Notes: generated from the sequence alone by a model not told the origin. A stretch of DNA of 64,000 nucleotides from Chitinimonas sp. BJYL2 (GCF_027257935.1 NZ_JANZKW010000003.1:124001-188000), one strand, 5' to 3'. Positions 38,155 through 47,737 are shown, numbered from the stretch's first letter. Program-made: numbers and translations.

Positions 38155-38723
38155 CCGAGAACCCAACCAAGCCCGGCAAACAGCGCTGGATGCTGTTGCT
38201 GCTGGTGGCCGTGTGCGCCGCCCCGATTCTGGCATCGTACTTGACCTACTACTTCTGGAAGCCTCAGGGCGGTCGTACCTATGGCGAGTTGCTGGAGGTC
38301 AAGCCGGTTCCGGCATTCCCCCAGCAGACGCTGGAAGGCAAGCCAGCCGGATTGGCAGATTTCAAAGGCAAGTGGGTGCTGGTCATGAGCGACGATGTCA
38401 CCTGCGCCAAGTCCTGCATGGATGCCCTGTTTGCCATGCGCCAGTTCCGCTTGGGGCAGGGCAAGGAAATGGAGCGCGTCACCCGACTCTGGCTGGTGCG
38501 CGGTGAGGGTATGCCCTCTTCAGCGGCGGTAAGTGCGGCGGATGGCGCCACCATCCATCGTATCGGTGCGGAGGCCGTGCCCTTGCCTGGCGATGTGAAT
38601 GCCGGTATCTACCTGATTGATCCGCTGGGTAACCAGGTGATCCGTTATCCGCGCAGTGCAGATGGTGTGAAGGTGATTCGCGAGATCGCCAAGTTCCTTA
38701 AAAACAACGTCAACATCGGCTAA
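38151..38723 (+). CDS. membrane-anchored thioredoxin-like protein, degenerate SCO relative
   Basis: 190 residues: one TM (about 14-34) and a periplasmic thioredoxin-like domain. It has a CxxxC pair (DDVTCAKSCMDALF), the spacing used by SCO copper chaperones, and an IYLIDPLGNQVIRYP strand. The SCO copper-ligand His that normally precedes this strand is absent (DVNAGIYLID), so it is probably a thiol reductase or assembly helper and not a copper chaperone. It sits between SURF1 and ctaA; such genes are common at this position in Betaproteobacteria. Confidence 0.72.
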   Translation: MTENPTKPGKQRWMLLLLVAVCAAPILASYLTYYFWKPQGGRTYGELLEVKPVPAFPQQTLEGKPAGLADFKGKWVLVMSDDVTCAKSCMDALFAMRQFRLGQGKEMERVTRLWLVRGEGMPSSAAVSAADGATIHRIGAEAVPLPGDVNAGIYLIDPLGNQVIRYPRSADGVKVIREIAKFLKNNVNIG

Positions 38724-38726
38724 GTC

Positions 38727-39698
38727 ATGTTCCGCAAACTGGTTGTCCTTGCTGTTATCTGGACCTTTGGTCTGATTGTTCTGGGTGCCTTCGTGCGTTT
38801 GTCAGATGCGGGTCTGGGGTGTCCGGACTGGCCTGGCTGTTATGGCAAGGTGACCCCGCTGCATGCAGCGGAGGAGATCACGGCTGCGCACGCGTCTGAT
38901 CCGCATGGGCCGGTCAGCATGCGCAAGGCCTGGAAGGAGATGGTGCATCGCTACTTTGCCACCGGTCTGGGCTTGCTGATCCTGATCATCGCGGCAGTGG
39001 CCGTAAAGCAGCGACGTCAGCTTGGCCAGTCCCCACTATTGGCGGTGGGTAATGTATTCGTGGTCTGCTTTCAGGGTGCGCTGGGTGCATGGACGGTGAC
39101 CATGTTGCTCAAGCCCGCCATTGTCACTGCCCATCTGATCGGGGGCATGTTGCTACTCTCCCTGCTGGTGTGGTTGATGATGCGTCAGCGCAGTTGGTCT
39201 GGCGTGGGTGAGGCCGCCTTCCGTTTTCGCGGTCTTGCTTTGCTGGGTTTGGCCATTGTGGGCGCACAGATCATTCTGGGTGGCTGGGTAAGTACCAACT
39301 ATGCGGCGGTTGTCTGTACCGACTTCCCCACGTGCCAAGGGGCGCTGGTGCCCCAGATGGATTTCCAGCATGCCTTCCATGTGATGCGTGATTTGGGTGA
39401 AACGCCTGAAGGTAATCTCCTCAGCATGGCGAACCTGACGGCCATCCACTGGCTGCATCGCGTTGGCGCACTGATTACACTGCTTTACGTTGGCTGGCTG
39501 GCATGGCGCTTGTATGCGCAAAATGTCTTGCGCAGCCTGTCGCTCGCCGTTGCGGCCGCGTTGTTCATGCAATTGGCGCTGGGTATCAGCAATGTAGTCT
39601 TCCATCTGCCTTTACCCGTGGCCGTTGCGCACAATGCCGGTGCCGCATTCCTGCTCAGCCTGATGGTTGCGCTCAATTACCGCTTGGCTCAGCGTTGA
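38727..39698 (+). CDS. ctaA: heme A synthase
   Basis: 323 residues, eight TM helices. N-terminal [22 protein letters not shown] (first Cys pair and the functional Arg), His-bearing helices ([22 protein letters not shown]), and the second Cys pair [10 protein letters not shown]. It hydroxylates heme O to heme A. Followed by ctaB. Confidence 0.95.
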   Translation: MFRKLVVLAVIWTFGLIVLGAFVRLSDAGLGCPDWPGCYGKVTPLHAAEEITAAHASDPHGPVSMRKAWKEMVHRYFATGLGLLILIIAAVAVKQRRQLGQSPLLAVGNVFVVCFQGALGAWTVTMLLKPAIVTAHLIGGMLLLSLLVWLMMRQRSWSGVGEAAFRFRGLALLGLAIVGAQIILGGWVSTNYAAVVCTDFPTCQGALVPQMDFQHAFHVMRDLGETPEGNLLSMANLTAIHWLHRVGALITLLYVGWLAWRLYAQNVLRSLSLAVAAALFMQLALGISNVVFHLPLPVAVAHNAGAAFLLSLMVALNYRLAQR

Positions 39699-39730
39699 AT
39701 GCTGCGCAACGCGCTTTTGCAGGAGGTCAC

Positions 39731-40642
39731 ATGACTGCCACTACGGTTGCCAAACCCGCAACGGGACTACGGTCCAGACTGCGTGAGTTTCTTGCCCTGA
39801 CCAAACCCCGCGTGGTCGCCCTGATCGTCTTTTGTGCGGTGATCGGGATGTTCCTCGCCACCAAGGACCTTCCGCCATTGGTACCCGTGATCGCTGCCAC
39901 CATCGGCATCGGGCTCGTCGCGGGTGCGGCGGCGGCGATCAACTGCCTGGTCGAGCAGAAGATCGATGCGCTGATGGCGCGCACCCGCGCGCGTCCTTTG
40001 CCACGCGGCCAGCTCAGCAACGCCGAAACGCTGGTGTTTGCCTCGCTGGTGGGTGGTGTGGGCCTATGGTTGCTGTATGCGTGGGTCAACACCCTGACGA
40101 TGTGGCTAACCCTGGCAACCTTTGTGGGTTACGCGATCATCTATACGGTGATCCTCAAGCCCAATACGCCGCAGAACATCGTGATTGGCGGTGCTTCGGG
40201 CGCCATGCCGCCCATCCTCGGCTGGGCCGCCGTGACGGGTACCGTGGGCCATGATGCGCTGATCTTGTTCCTGATCATCTTTGCTTGGACGCCCCCACAC
40301 TTCTGGGCTTTGGCGCTGTATCGCCGAGATGACTACGCCCGCTCTGGTCTGCCCATGTTGCCGATCACCCATGGCGAAACCTTCACGCGCCTGCATGTGT
40401 TCCTCTACACCTTGCTGCTCGCCGCGGTGACGCTACTGCCGGTGGCAACCGGCATGGGCGGACTGATCTATCTGTTCTCGGCGATTGTGCTGAACGCCGT
40501 GTTCATCTACTACGCGTGGCGCATATGGCGCGCCTATACGGATGAGCTGGCACGCACCACCTTCCGCTTCTCGATCCTGTATCTGTCACTGCTGTTTGCG
40601 GCATTGCTGATTGATCACTATTTGATGGTGCCACTGACATGA
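39731..40642 (+). CDS. ctaB: protoheme IX farnesyltransferase (heme O synthase)
   Basis: 303 residues from the ATG at 39731, with AGGAGG seven bases upstream. Polyprenyl-transferase Asp motif region [21 protein letters not shown] and the second motif [28 protein letters not shown] are present. Eight or nine TM helices. It makes heme O for CtaA. It overlaps the SCO gene by an ATGA. Confidence 0.96.
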   Translation: MTATTVAKPATGLRSRLREFLALTKPRVVALIVFCAVIGMFLATKDLPPLVPVIAATIGIGLVAGAAAAINCLVEQKIDALMARTRARPLPRGQLSNAETLVFASLVGGVGLWLLYAWVNTLTMWLTLATFVGYAIIYTVILKPNTPQNIVIGGASGAMPPILGWAAVTGTVGHDALILFLIIFAWTPPHFWALALYRRDDYARSGLPMLPITHGETFTRLHVFLYTLLLAAVTLLPVATGMGGLIYLFSAIVLNAVFIYYAWRIWRAYTDELARTTFRFSILYLSLLFAALLIDHYLMVPLT

Positions 40643-41235
40643 CACGACGCAACTGGTTGATTGCCGCGCTGGCTGCACTTGCGCTGGCAGGGTGTGGTCA
40701 GGCTCCGCAAGCGAGCTTCATGGCGACTGACATCACGGGCGCCGCCATCGGCGGCGATTTCCGCCTGATGGGCCATGATGGACGACCGCGTGCGCTGACC
40801 GATTTCAAGGGCAAGGTCGTGGTGCTGTTTTTTGGCTATACCCATTGCCCCGATGTGTGCCCCACCACCATGAGTGAACTGGCGGCAACCATGAAACAAC
40901 TGGGCCCCAGGGCTGCTGACGTACAGGTTTTGTTCGTAACGGTTGATCCCGAACGGGATACCCAGGCGCTACTGAGTCAGTACGTACCGGCGTTCAATCC
41001 TTCGTTCCTAGGGCTGACCGGTAACGTGGCTGAGGTGCGCAGTGCGGCGGACAAGTTCAAGATCGTTTACCAGCGCAGTGGATCGGATCCCACAAATTAC
41101 AGCGTCGATCACAGTTCTGGCAGCTATATTCTCGACAAGGCAGGTAAACTGCGGCTCCTCGTGAGCTACGGTGCAGGCGCGAAGACCTTTTCGCATGACA
41201 TTGGTCTGCTGCTCGACGAAGGCGCAGTCCTGTAG
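40639..41235 (+). CDS. SCO1/SenC copper chaperone lipoprotein
   Basis: 198 residues. Lipobox ALAGC (Cys19) replaces the usual TM anchor. Copper ligands are all present: CPDVCP (CxxxC) and the His in [11 protein letters not shown]. It delivers copper to the CuA site of subunit II and closes the oxidase operon. Confidence 0.93.
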   Translation: MTRRNWLIAALAALALAGCGQAPQASFMATDITGAAIGGDFRLMGHDGRPRALTDFKGKVVVLFFGYTHCPDVCPTTMSELAATMKQLGPRAADVQVLFVTVDPERDTQALLSQYVPAFNPSFLGLTGNVAEVRSAADKFKIVYQRSGSDPTNYSVDHSSGSYILDKAGKLRLLVSYGAGAKTFSHDIGLLLDEGAVL

Positions 41236-41331
41236 CGGACTGTGGCCTGTGGATAAAACATTGCTGAAGCGGCCTAGGCTTCGCCTATGGCAAAATGATT
41301 CAGTATTTTCGACCCAGAATATCGATAAGCC

Positions 41332-42114
41332 GTGGCAGAACCGGAAAACACTTCCCCGCGAGCAGCTGAGGACACGATAGAACTGATCCCCGAAGGGGTG
41401 GATGTCAGCAACTATTTGCTGCATACCCCCGTCGAGATCGGTTACGTCCTGCGCTCCCTGGCGCAGAAGCCGGAACTGATCTCCGTGTATTTTGATCACG
41501 GCCAGTTTTCCTACCTCTCCGCCATTCTGGCGAGCGATACCAAGGCGCAGAAGTTCTGGTTCGACCTGAGTGCGGTCGATGCCATCAACCGTGCCTTGCT
41601 ACGTACTGACCATATCGTGTTTGTGGCTGCTCCCGAGGGGGTGCGCGTCCAGTTCGTGATTTCCGGCTCGGTCCGTGAAGACACGCATGATGATCGCCCT
41701 GCCTTTGTGGCGAACTTCCCCAGCGATCTGATCAAGTTGCAGCGACGCGAGTACTTCCGGCTCAATACCCCCATCGGCAAGCCGCTGATCTGCAAGATGC
41801 AGCACCCTAATGGCAAGGTGCTGGAGTTGCCGCTGCACGATGTGTCGATCGGCGGTATGGGCTTGTGGATGTCCGGTGCGGTAGAGCTGGAGCAGCTGGA
41901 TGTGTTTCCGGGTTGTCGCGTCGATCTCGGCAGTTTCGGCGTGGTGGAAATCACGCTGGAAATCCGCAGCAAGCGTCAGGTCACTCGCCGCGATGGCACT
42001 GTGCAGACCATGGTGGGTACGCGTTTTGTCGACCTGCCGCGGCAAGTCGAGAATGTCCTGCAACGCTTCATTGCCCAGCTGGAGCGCGAACAGCACCAGT
42101 TGTTGCGTCAGTAG
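41332..42114 (+). CDS. ycgR: flagellar brake protein YcgR (PilZ domain)
   Basis: 260 residues from a GTG start. The N-terminal YcgR domain (about 20-125) is followed by a PilZ domain with the c-di-GMP-binding RxxxR (RREYFR) and DxSxxG (DVSIGGMG) motifs. It slows the flagellar motor when bound to c-di-GMP. No flagellar genes are nearby. The last 47 bases overlap the 3' end of the convergent epimerase-like gene. Confidence 0.9.
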   Translation: MAEPENTSPRAAEDTIELIPEGVDVSNYLLHTPVEIGYVLRSLAQKPELISVYFDHGQFSYLSAILASDTKAQKFWFDLSAVDAINRALLRTDHIVFVAAPEGVRVQFVISGSVREDTHDDRPAFVANFPSDLIKLQRREYFRLNTPIGKPLICKMQHPNGKVLELPLHDVSIGGMGLWMSGAVELEQLDVFPGCRVDLGSFGVVEITLEIRSKRQVTRRDGTVQTMVGTRFVDLPRQVENVLQRFIAQLEREQHQLLRQ

Positions 42115-42991
42115 CCTCGCCCGCTAAGCCACCGAGCACCCGCTCAGGGGTGGGGTGCTGCAAGCGCAAGCGCAACTCCTGTTTCATGCGCGTATTGCGC
42201 AGTCGTCGCGATTCCCGCATGAAAGACCACAACATCGGCGATACCTGTGCCCGCAGTGTATCCCTGTCTAGCCTCGGTGGCCGGGGCAGACCTGCTGCAT
42301 CCGCTACCCGGTCAAACCACTCTCCCATCGTCCACATACAGTCATCGACGACATGGTGTACGCGCCCCCCGCTCGTGCGGAACAGGGCCAGACCGCATGC
42401 TCTGGCCAGATCGTCGGCATGGATATGGTTGCTGTAGCCATCGTCCTCCGCCCGTAGGGCTGGCGTGCCAGCTTGTAGTCGCGCCACGGGGAGGCGGTTG
42501 TCGGCATAGATGCCCGGTGCGCGCAGGATGACCGTACCCGTACGATGGCGACGTCCGAAGTCACGCCAGAGATGCTCCGCCGCCACACGCCGGCGAGCAC
42601 GCTCGGACTCCGGTTGGAGCGGCCGGGTTTCGTCGATCAGCGCCCCTCCGCAGTCGCCATACACCCCGCTCGTACTGATGTAGCAAAGCCTGCGTGGTAG
42701 AATCGCGGCCTTCGCCAGGGTGGCGGCAAGGTGTTGGCTGCGAGGGTCGCCGATCCCCTGATTGGGTGGCGGTGCACTCAGGAGGATGTACTCTCCGAGC
42801 CCGCTCAGCCGGGCCAAGGTGCGGGGGTGGTCCAGATCGGCCAGTATGGGCGTGACGCCGCAAGCCCGCAGTTCGGCAGCCCGGACGGCGTGGCGGCACA
42901 GGGCATACACCTTGAAACGGCGGGTCAGCCACGGCAACGCCCGGGTCAGCACGTCGCCGCAACCCACAATCAAAAGTCTTTTCTTGCGCAT
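42068..42991 (-). CDS. NAD(P)-dependent epimerase/SDR-family protein
   Basis: 307 residues from the ATG at 42991; the much longer open frame upstream is antisense to the reductase gene and is ignored. Extended SDR features are visible: an N-terminal VGCGDVLTRAL nucleotide-binding loop, LLSAPPPNQG, YISTSGVYGDCGGALIDE (catalytic Ser and Tyr) and the NHIHADDLARACGLALF motif. It resembles YeeZ-type proteins in many genomes. The substrate is unknown. Its tail overlaps ycgR on the opposite strand by 47 bases. Confidence 0.85.
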   Translation of the reverse strand: MRKKRLLIVGCGDVLTRALPWLTRRFKVYALCRHAVRAAELRACGVTPILADLDHPRTLARLSGLGEYILLSAPPPNQGIGDPRSQHLAATLAKAAILPRRLCYISTSGVYGDCGGALIDETRPLQPESERARRRVAAEHLWRDFGRRHRTGTVILRAPGIYADNRLPVARLQAGTPALRAEDDGYSNHIHADDLARACGLALFRTSGGRVHHVVDDCMWTMGEWFDRVADAAGLPRPPRLDRDTLRAQVSPMLWSFMRESRRLRNTRMKQELRLRLQHPTPERVLGGLAGEATDATTGAVRAPAGQ

Positions 42992-43033
42992 GAGCCCGAT
43001 TGTAATCGCGTCAGCGCGCAGGCAGGAAAGCCC

Positions 43034-44059
43034 ATGTCCAAGCATCTCCATATCGAACCCGGTAAGCAGCAGGTCATCGTCAATGAGGGTGAAACCATCC
43101 TGGATGCCGCCATGCGCGCAGGCTTCAACATGCCCTACGGTTGCCGCAATGGCGCCTGCGGCGCGTGCAAGGGGAAGGTGCTTGGCGGCGAGGTCCGCCA
43201 TCGTGAGCACTCCGGCTCGGCATTGAACAAGACCGAGGAAGCGCAAGGTCTGGCCCTGTTCTGCTGTGCTGAGCCGATCACTGATGTGACTATCGAGTGT
43301 CGCGAGGTGCAGGCCACCAAGGATATCCAGATCCGCACCCTGCCTTGCCGGGTCGAGAAGATCGACCGTGCTTCCGATGATGTGGCGGTGCTCTCGCTCA
43401 AGCTGCCAACGAACGAGCGCCTGCAGTTCCTCGCGGGTCAGTACATCGACATTCACACCAAGGATGGCAAGAAGCGCAGCTTCTCGCTGGCCAACCCGCC
43501 TTACGATGATGAGTACCTGCAGCTGCATGTACGCCTCGTGCCGGGCGGTGCGTTCTCGGAGTATGTGCACAACTCGATGCGTGAACGCGAAATCCTGCGC
43601 TTTACCGGTCCGCTGGGTTCCTTCTTCCTGCGTGAGGATTCGGACAAGCCCATCATCTTCCTGGCCAGTGGTACCGGCTTTGCCCCGATCAAGAGCATTG
43701 TCGAGTTCGCCATCCGCAAGGGTATACAGCGGGAGATGGTGCTCTACTGGGGCTGCCGCTCGCTGAGTGACCTTTACATGCCCGAGTTGCCCAGCCAATG
43801 GCAAGTGGATCACCCGAACTTCACCTTCATACCGGTGCTGTCCGAACCGCGCCCCGAGGACGCCTGGCAGGGCCGGACCGGCTTTGTCCATGAGGCCGTA
43901 CTGCACGATTTTGCTGATCTTTCCGGCTACCAGGTCTATGCCTGTGGCGCCCCCGTCATGGTCGAAGCGGCCCACGGCAGCTTTACCGGCCGCGGTCTTC
44001 CGAGCGATGAATTCTTTTCGGACGCATTTTTTCTTTCGCGGGATTTGGGAAAAGCGTAA
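43034..44059 (+). CDS. 2Fe-2S ferredoxin/flavin NAD(P)H reductase (AscD-like)
   Basis: 341 residues from the ATG at 43034. The N-terminal plant-type ferredoxin domain has cysteines in CRNGACGACKGKV and LFCC. The FAD-binding domain follows (RSFSLANPP) and then the NAD-binding domain (LASGTGFAPIKSI; YACGAPVMV). It is usually annotated as CDP-6-deoxy-delta-3,4-glucoseen reductase in Betaproteobacteria, but no sugar-nucleotide genes are nearby, so the electron acceptor is unknown. Confidence 0.88.
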   Translation: MSKHLHIEPGKQQVIVNEGETILDAAMRAGFNMPYGCRNGACGACKGKVLGGEVRHREHSGSALNKTEEAQGLALFCCAEPITDVTIECREVQATKDIQIRTLPCRVEKIDRASDDVAVLSLKLPTNERLQFLAGQYIDIHTKDGKKRSFSLANPPYDDEYLQLHVRLVPGGAFSEYVHNSMREREILRFTGPLGSFFLREDSDKPIIFLASGTGFAPIKSIVEFAIRKGIQREMVLYWGCRSLSDLYMPELPSQWQVDHPNFTFIPVLSEPRPEDAWQGRTGFVHEAVLHDFADLSGYQVYACGAPVMVEAAHGSFTGRGLPSDEFFSDAFFLSRDLGKA

Positions 44060-44073
44060 GGCCTAGGTATAAT
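44045..44073 (+). promoter_or_regulatory. sigma70 promoter of tRNA-Thr
   Basis: TTGGGA, a 17-bp spacer and a perfect TATAAT end 11 bases before the mature tRNA 5' end. The -35 overlaps the last codons of the reductase gene. Confidence 0.75.
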
Positions 44074-44084
44074 CCGCCCCCTTG

Positions 44085-44160
44085 GCCGACTTAGCTCAGT
44101 TGGTAGAGCAGCTGCCTTGTAATCAGCAGGTCATCCGTTCGATTCGGATAGTCGGCACCA
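44085..44160 (+). tRNA. tRNA-Thr (anticodon TGT), island integration site
   Basis: 76 bases including the encoded CCA end. The acceptor GCCGACT pairs with AGTCGGC, the D-arm GCTC...GAGC, anticodon loop CTTGTAA and T-arm GTTCGATTC are intact. The anticodon TGT reads ACA and related Thr codons. Its 3' half (from base 32) is duplicated at 63,760-63,806, marking it as the attachment site of the downstream element. The gene stays complete after insertion. Confidence 0.97.
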
Positions 44161-44162
44161 AA
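44116..44162 (+). repeat. left att copy (47-bp direct repeat)
   Basis: Identical over 47 bases to 63,760-63,806. It spans the anticodon loop to CCA plus two bases. Together the two copies define the ends of the integrative element. Confidence 0.93.
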
Positions 44163-44166
44163 ATAA

Positions 44167-44198
44167 ACAAAGGCTTAGCCTACGGGCTAGGCCTTTGT
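44167..44198 (+). terminator. hairpin after tRNA-Thr
   Basis: ACAAAGGCTTAGCC pairs with GGCTAGGCCTTTGT (one T-G wobble) around a TACG loop. An almost identical hairpin lies just after the right att copy (63,811-63,842), so the att homology extends imperfectly past the tRNA. Confidence 0.8.
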
Positions 44199-45248
44199 TC
44201 CATTCTGCCGTGACGAAAACGTGACAAAGTCCACCACGTTACTACCTCGTCGCCGCTCAATCCGTGCTGCCGCATGGGTCAAATTGTCCGTCGAAAACTT
44301 GGCATAACGATCCACCATCGTTCTCGACTTCCATCCACCCAAGTCCTTTAGCTCGTCACAGCTGGTACCCGCTTGCCGGTGCCATGACGCCCAGGTGTGG
44401 CGTAAATCATGGAACCGGAAGTCCTCAATCCCCGCTCGCTTCAATGCCTTCTCCCACGCGTTGTTCGATATCTGCCACCGTATGGGCTGGCCCGCATAAG
44501 TAAAGCAATAGCGGTCGTGCTGACCGAGAACGCTGCTCAGTACATCCAAAGCATCGCGGTTAAGTGGGACGCCTCTCGGCGTGCCATTTTTGGTCTGGTT
44601 CAGCCACGCGGTACCGCGTTGCAGATCGACCCGGCTCCATTCCAAGCCGGTAATCTCTCTGGCGCGACACCCCGTTGCCAGTGCAAACCGGACAATGGCC
44701 GCCAGATGGGGCGGGCATTCGGCAATCAGCCGATCCGCCTCTTCCTGCGACAACCACCGATCGCGCTCTACCTCACCCGGCAGGAGTCGAATATGCGGGA
44801 TGTGATCAACCCACTGCCATTCATCGCGTGCCATCCGCAAGAGACTGCGAATGGTTGCTAAGCAGCGATTGATGGTTGCCGGCGAGTTCCCCTTCTTCAT
44901 CATTCTCTGCACCACCGACCAGATCATGTCGCCATTGATCTCGTGCAACATCAAGGTGCCGAAGTGAGGATGAAGTTGGCGGAAAACTCGTTGGATATCC
45001 CGCAAACTCTTCAACTGCGATTTCAATGTGAGGTAGCGAACCACCGCTTCCTGCCAAGAGCGCGGTGCCTTGATCCCGAAATGCGCTTCCCTGTAAGCAT
45101 CCAGCGTGAGCTTGGCTAACAGGGCTTCCGCCTCTTCCCGGTGTTCAGTCCCAGCGCTTTGGCGTATGCGCTTCCCATTGGGGAGCGTGGCATTGATCCA
45201 CCAGTAGCGTGAGTCTGGCCGCTGGTAGATGCCGGTTTCACGGGCCAT
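44187..45248 (-). CDS. phage-type tyrosine integrase of the tRNA-Thr island
   Basis: 353 residues with AAAGGAG seven bases before the ATG. SAM-like core-binding domain (about 60-150), then the catalytic domain with Arg in [12 protein letters not shown], the [11 protein letters not shown] box and the C-terminal Trp/Tyr in [16 protein letters not shown]. The stop is 24 bases from the left att copy, the standard place for a tRNA-targeting integrase. It lacks the extra helix and overall length pattern expected of IntI and is read as a site-specific phage/ICE integrase. Its start lies inside the upstream excisionase-like gene. Confidence 0.92.
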   Translation of the reverse strand: MARETGIYQRPDSRYWWINATLPNGKRIRQSAGTEHREEAEALLAKLTLDAYREAHFGIKAPRSWQEAVVRYLTLKSQLKSLRDIQRVFRQLHPHFGTLMLHEINGDMIWSVVQRMMKKGNSPATINRCLATIRSLLRMARDEWQWVDHIPHIRLLPGEVERDRWLSQEEADRLIAECPPHLAAIVRFALATGCRAREITGLEWSRVDLQRGTAWLNQTKNGTPRGVPLNRDALDVLSSVLGQHDRYCFTYAGQPIRWQISNNAWEKALKRAGIEDFRFHDLRHTWASWHRQAGTSCDELKDLGGWKSRTMVDRYAKFSTDNLTHAAARIERRRGSNVVDFVTFSSRQNGTKA

Positions 45249-45454
45249 AAAGTCTCCTTTCCGGCCCGCCCTCGCTGCTTATAGTCGTCAAGCCAACCAT
45301 CAAGGTCAATCACGTCATAGACGCAACGCCGACCCAATTTGACGAACGGCACATCCAGCTCGGTCAGCAAAGTCACACCGACACCAAGATAGCGAGCGGC
45401 TTCCTCCTTCGACAGACACCGAGCAGGCGGCAAGGGCAGACTGGTTTCGTCCAT
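45116..45454 (-). CDS. excisionase-like HTH protein
   Basis: 112 residues. Residues about 12-60 ([20 protein letters not shown], then [20 protein letters not shown]) match the helix-turn-helix of AlpA/excisionase-family proteins. The C-terminal 45 residues overlap the integrase reading frame by 133 bases, so the functional part may be only the first 65 or so. The ATG lies two bases from the Rep-like stop. It likely controls excision direction and integrase expression. Confidence 0.78.
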   Translation of the reverse strand: MDETSLPLPPARCLSKEEAARYLGVGVTLLTELDVPFVKLGRRCVYDVIDLDGWLDDYKQRGRAGKETLWPVKPASTSGQTHATGGSMPRSPMGSAYAKALGLNTGKRRKPC

Positions 45455-45456
45455 GG

Positions 45457-46827
45457 TTAGCCCCCGCTGTCCTTGCGGTACTGCTGCGTCGCCTTCCTGA
45501 CGCGCTCAGCTTCGAGCCGCTCAATCAACCCCGGATCGTTCAGGTCCGTATTGAACAGCCGCCGTTTGGAGGCCAGCTTCCCGGTGATGTACTCATCGAA
45601 CGACATCCCTAGCCGCGCACTCTTGGCATCGTGGAAGCGGTACAGATCGGTAATGAATTGCTCATTGCCTTGGTACAGGTCGTCGATGTGCTCGCGGGCC
45701 ATATAGGACACGAGCGTACTGAGCCCGGTGGAGAACAGACGCTCATCACTGGGCGCTCGGGTATCGGGGTAGCTGTTCGCCAATGGTCCGCCTTGGGTTT
45801 CCCAATCCACCGAAGCCAAATGGCTCCAGAGCGGATGCACTGGCCAGCGACTACGAGTGCTATCGGCGGGATTTGGCTCGGTCAGCTTTAGCCACTCGGT
45901 GGTGGCATAACTCCAAAGACCGTTCAGATTAGCAAGCACCTGTTCGAGTTTGCTCAGCCCCTTGAGCGTCAGCGACTCACGCTTGAACTCGAACTCCAGC
46001 CGCCACACCGTTTCACCTTCCTTGCGGCCTGCTTCCGCCCATAAAGGCAACAGATAGTCCTTGCCGTTTTGTGCATGCTCCAGCGACTTGTTATAGAGCC
46101 GACAGCCCATCGAGCCACCCACCCCAATCGACCAGCCTGAGAACGCCCCAGCGACCGAGTAGGCGTTGACCGAGTTAGCGCGTGTCACCCATGCCTGCCG
46201 ACCCCAGCTTTCCATATCGACCGACGACACGAAATCGACGAACAAATCGATCCGGCTCACATTGGGCCGCTCATGCAGGTCGCCTAACTGGGCCAGCAGC
46301 CCCTGTAGGTGGGCTTCCGCGTCCTGGGGCGGGCGATGCGCTAGAAAGGCCGCTGCGACCTTGGCATAGGCCATGGGAAGCGTCTTGCTCGGCTTGGCGA
46401 GTTGAATCCGGAATGCCGCGTCATCAAGAATGAAGGGAGACATCGACGCGCCCTTGTCCTTCACCTCGAACACATGGCCCGACAACGGCAACTGGGCTTT
46501 GGCTTGCTGGCTAGGATCGCCGGACTGGGCGAGCTTCTTCAGCTCAGTCAGCAACCACTCGGTATTGCTGGAGAGCTGTCCCGGAAAGGACAGATACAGG
46601 CTATCGACACCCCATCTCAGAGGTTTGAAGTAAGGCAGAGCATCTAGATTGCAGTTTGAGGATGCTGTGTTACTAGGCGGCGCATCCTCGCTTCGCGGTT
46701 CCGCCGACCCACCCGCGACGTCCACCCGCGCTGGGCGCGCGGTGCGGGCGTAAAGGGTGGGTTCGGCGGTTGGTCTAACAGCGGAGCTGTGCGGGCCTTG
46801 GTCGCCCTGCTTGTGGGACTGAGACAT
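45457..46827 (-). CDS. Rep_trans-like replication initiation protein
   Basis: 456 residues with AAGGAA upstream of the ATG. After a disordered N-terminus (1-65), the core shows NVSRIDLFVDFVSSVD, GCRLYNKSLE and VWRLEFEFKRESL. This order of acidic, Tyr-containing and basic/acidic motifs fits PF02486-type replication initiators of filamentous phages and mobile islands. It probably nicks the circular form and drives rolling-circle replication. It is encoded in one block with the excisionase-like and integrase genes. The family call rests on motifs only. Confidence 0.68.
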   Translation of the reverse strand: MSQSHKQGDQGPHSSAVRPTAEPTLYARTARPARVDVAGGSAEPRSEDAPPSNTASSNCNLDALPYFKPLRWGVDSLYLSFPGQLSSNTEWLLTELKKLAQSGDPSQQAKAQLPLSGHVFEVKDKGASMSPFILDDAAFRIQLAKPSKTLPMAYAKVAAAFLAHRPPQDAEAHLQGLLAQLGDLHERPNVSRIDLFVDFVSSVDMESWGRQAWVTRANSVNAYSVAGAFSGWSIGVGGSMGCRLYNKSLEHAQNGKDYLLPLWAEAGRKEGETVWRLEFEFKRESLTLKGLSKLEQVLANLNGLWSYATTEWLKLTEPNPADSTRSRWPVHPLWSHLASVDWETQGGPLANSYPDTRAPSDERLFSTGLSTLVSYMAREHIDDLYQGNEQFITDLYRFHDAKSARLGMSFDEYITGKLASKRRLFNTDLNDPGLIERLEAERVRKATQQYRKDSGG

Positions 46828-46912
46828 ATCCGTTCCTTTCGGAGCTGCCGACCATGCCTGTGTGGCTTGCCGGAACGGATACGGAATCTATGGATCAGCC
46901 CAATCGGGATCG

Positions 46913-46940
46913 ACCACCTGAAAATGCGATTTCAGGTGGT
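46913..46940. repeat. 11-bp inverted repeat upstream of the Rep-like gene
   Basis: ACCACCTGAAA and TTTCAGGTGGT flank a six-base loop. It includes the stop codon of the 265-residue gene and lies 86 bases before the Rep-like start. It could be a terminator, a Rep binding site or part of an origin. Confidence 0.5.
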
Positions 46941-47729
46941 GGAAAAGTTTCGTGAAGCGTGGAACTGCTTGCGAAGGTTGCGGAGCGCTGTCGGCGTGTC
47001 GGGATAAAGCTGTAGCTCGTGAATCAGCAGCCTTTCCATTTGCTTGTCGGAGAGGCGATCGAACCCCATCTCACGAAGCATGACAAAGACAAACCGGAGG
47101 TCTTGATAAGACTGCCAGTGTTTCTGGCTGGGCCCCTTGATGGCGGATCGCAGCCGCAAGAAAAAGTGCCGGTCTTTTTCCAGCTCGGCCCGAGTGAGCC
47201 GCAACGCGAAGGTAGGGCAAGTCAGGACTGAACGGTCGATACGGACTGCGTTGAAGAATGGCTCTTGCCAGTTTGCGTCACATGCCTTTACCTCTGCTAC
47301 CAGCGCGTTGATTGACCGATGGTGGATCATCAAAGACTGGATATTTCGTTGCAGAATAGCGGACAGCCCTATAACTTGGGCTTTGGTAAAGATTCCACCG
47401 AATGGGCATGACCACTCAGACGGTTCATCCAAGTGCATGTCATCAATGAGCGCTTGGGTGGGGTCGTTAGACTCAGCCCACTTTGCCAAGTCCGCCGCTT
47501 TGCCAAGTGCGACTAGAAGACAAGCAAGCGTTTCAAGAAACGACCATTCATATGCCGCTGACCAAACAAAGTTATCCCCGAGTAGCGCATCTACCTCTTC
47601 TTTGGTCTTGGTGTGAACGAGCCTAGGTAACTCTGCAAACTGAGAACGAATCTCGGGTAGCTCCTTCACGAAGGCGCGAAACTGTTCTACGGAGAGTTTT
47701 CCAAACTCCTTTTCAGGGGCGGAAGTCAA
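46932..47729 (-). CDS. unknown protein at the array/backbone junction
   Basis: 265 residues from a TTG nine bases after the R' core of the first attC, the usual place for a cassette start codon. No attC lies on its 3' side, so it is either the last cassette with its attC lost or a backbone gene that the array abuts. The sequence is mixed alpha-helical with no TM and no signal peptide. I do not recognise it. Composition is closer to the cassettes than to the chromosomal backbone. Confidence 0.62.
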   Translation of the reverse strand: MTSAPEKEFGKLSVEQFRAFVKELPEIRSQFAELPRLVHTKTKEEVDALLGDNFVWSAAYEWSFLETLACLLVALGKAADLAKWAESNDPTQALIDDMHLDEPSEWSCPFGGIFTKAQVIGLSAILQRNIQSLMIHHRSINALVAEVKACDANWQEPFFNAVRIDRSVLTCPTFALRLTRAELEKDRHFFLRLRSAIKGPSQKHWQSYQDLRFVFVMLREMGFDRLSDKQMERLLIHELQLYPDTPTALRNLRKQFHASRNFSTT

Positions 47730-47737
47730 TGTATGAC

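Noticed and set aside
42992-43975. N-terminal extension of the epimerase-like gene
   Set aside because: The open frame continues antisense to the reductase gene; SDR homology starts only at the ATG at 42991.
44187-45248. Integron integrase IntI
   Set aside because: The tyrosine recombinase lies at the tRNA end, far from the array's proximal end, and its motifs and position fit a phage/ICE-type tRNA integrase.
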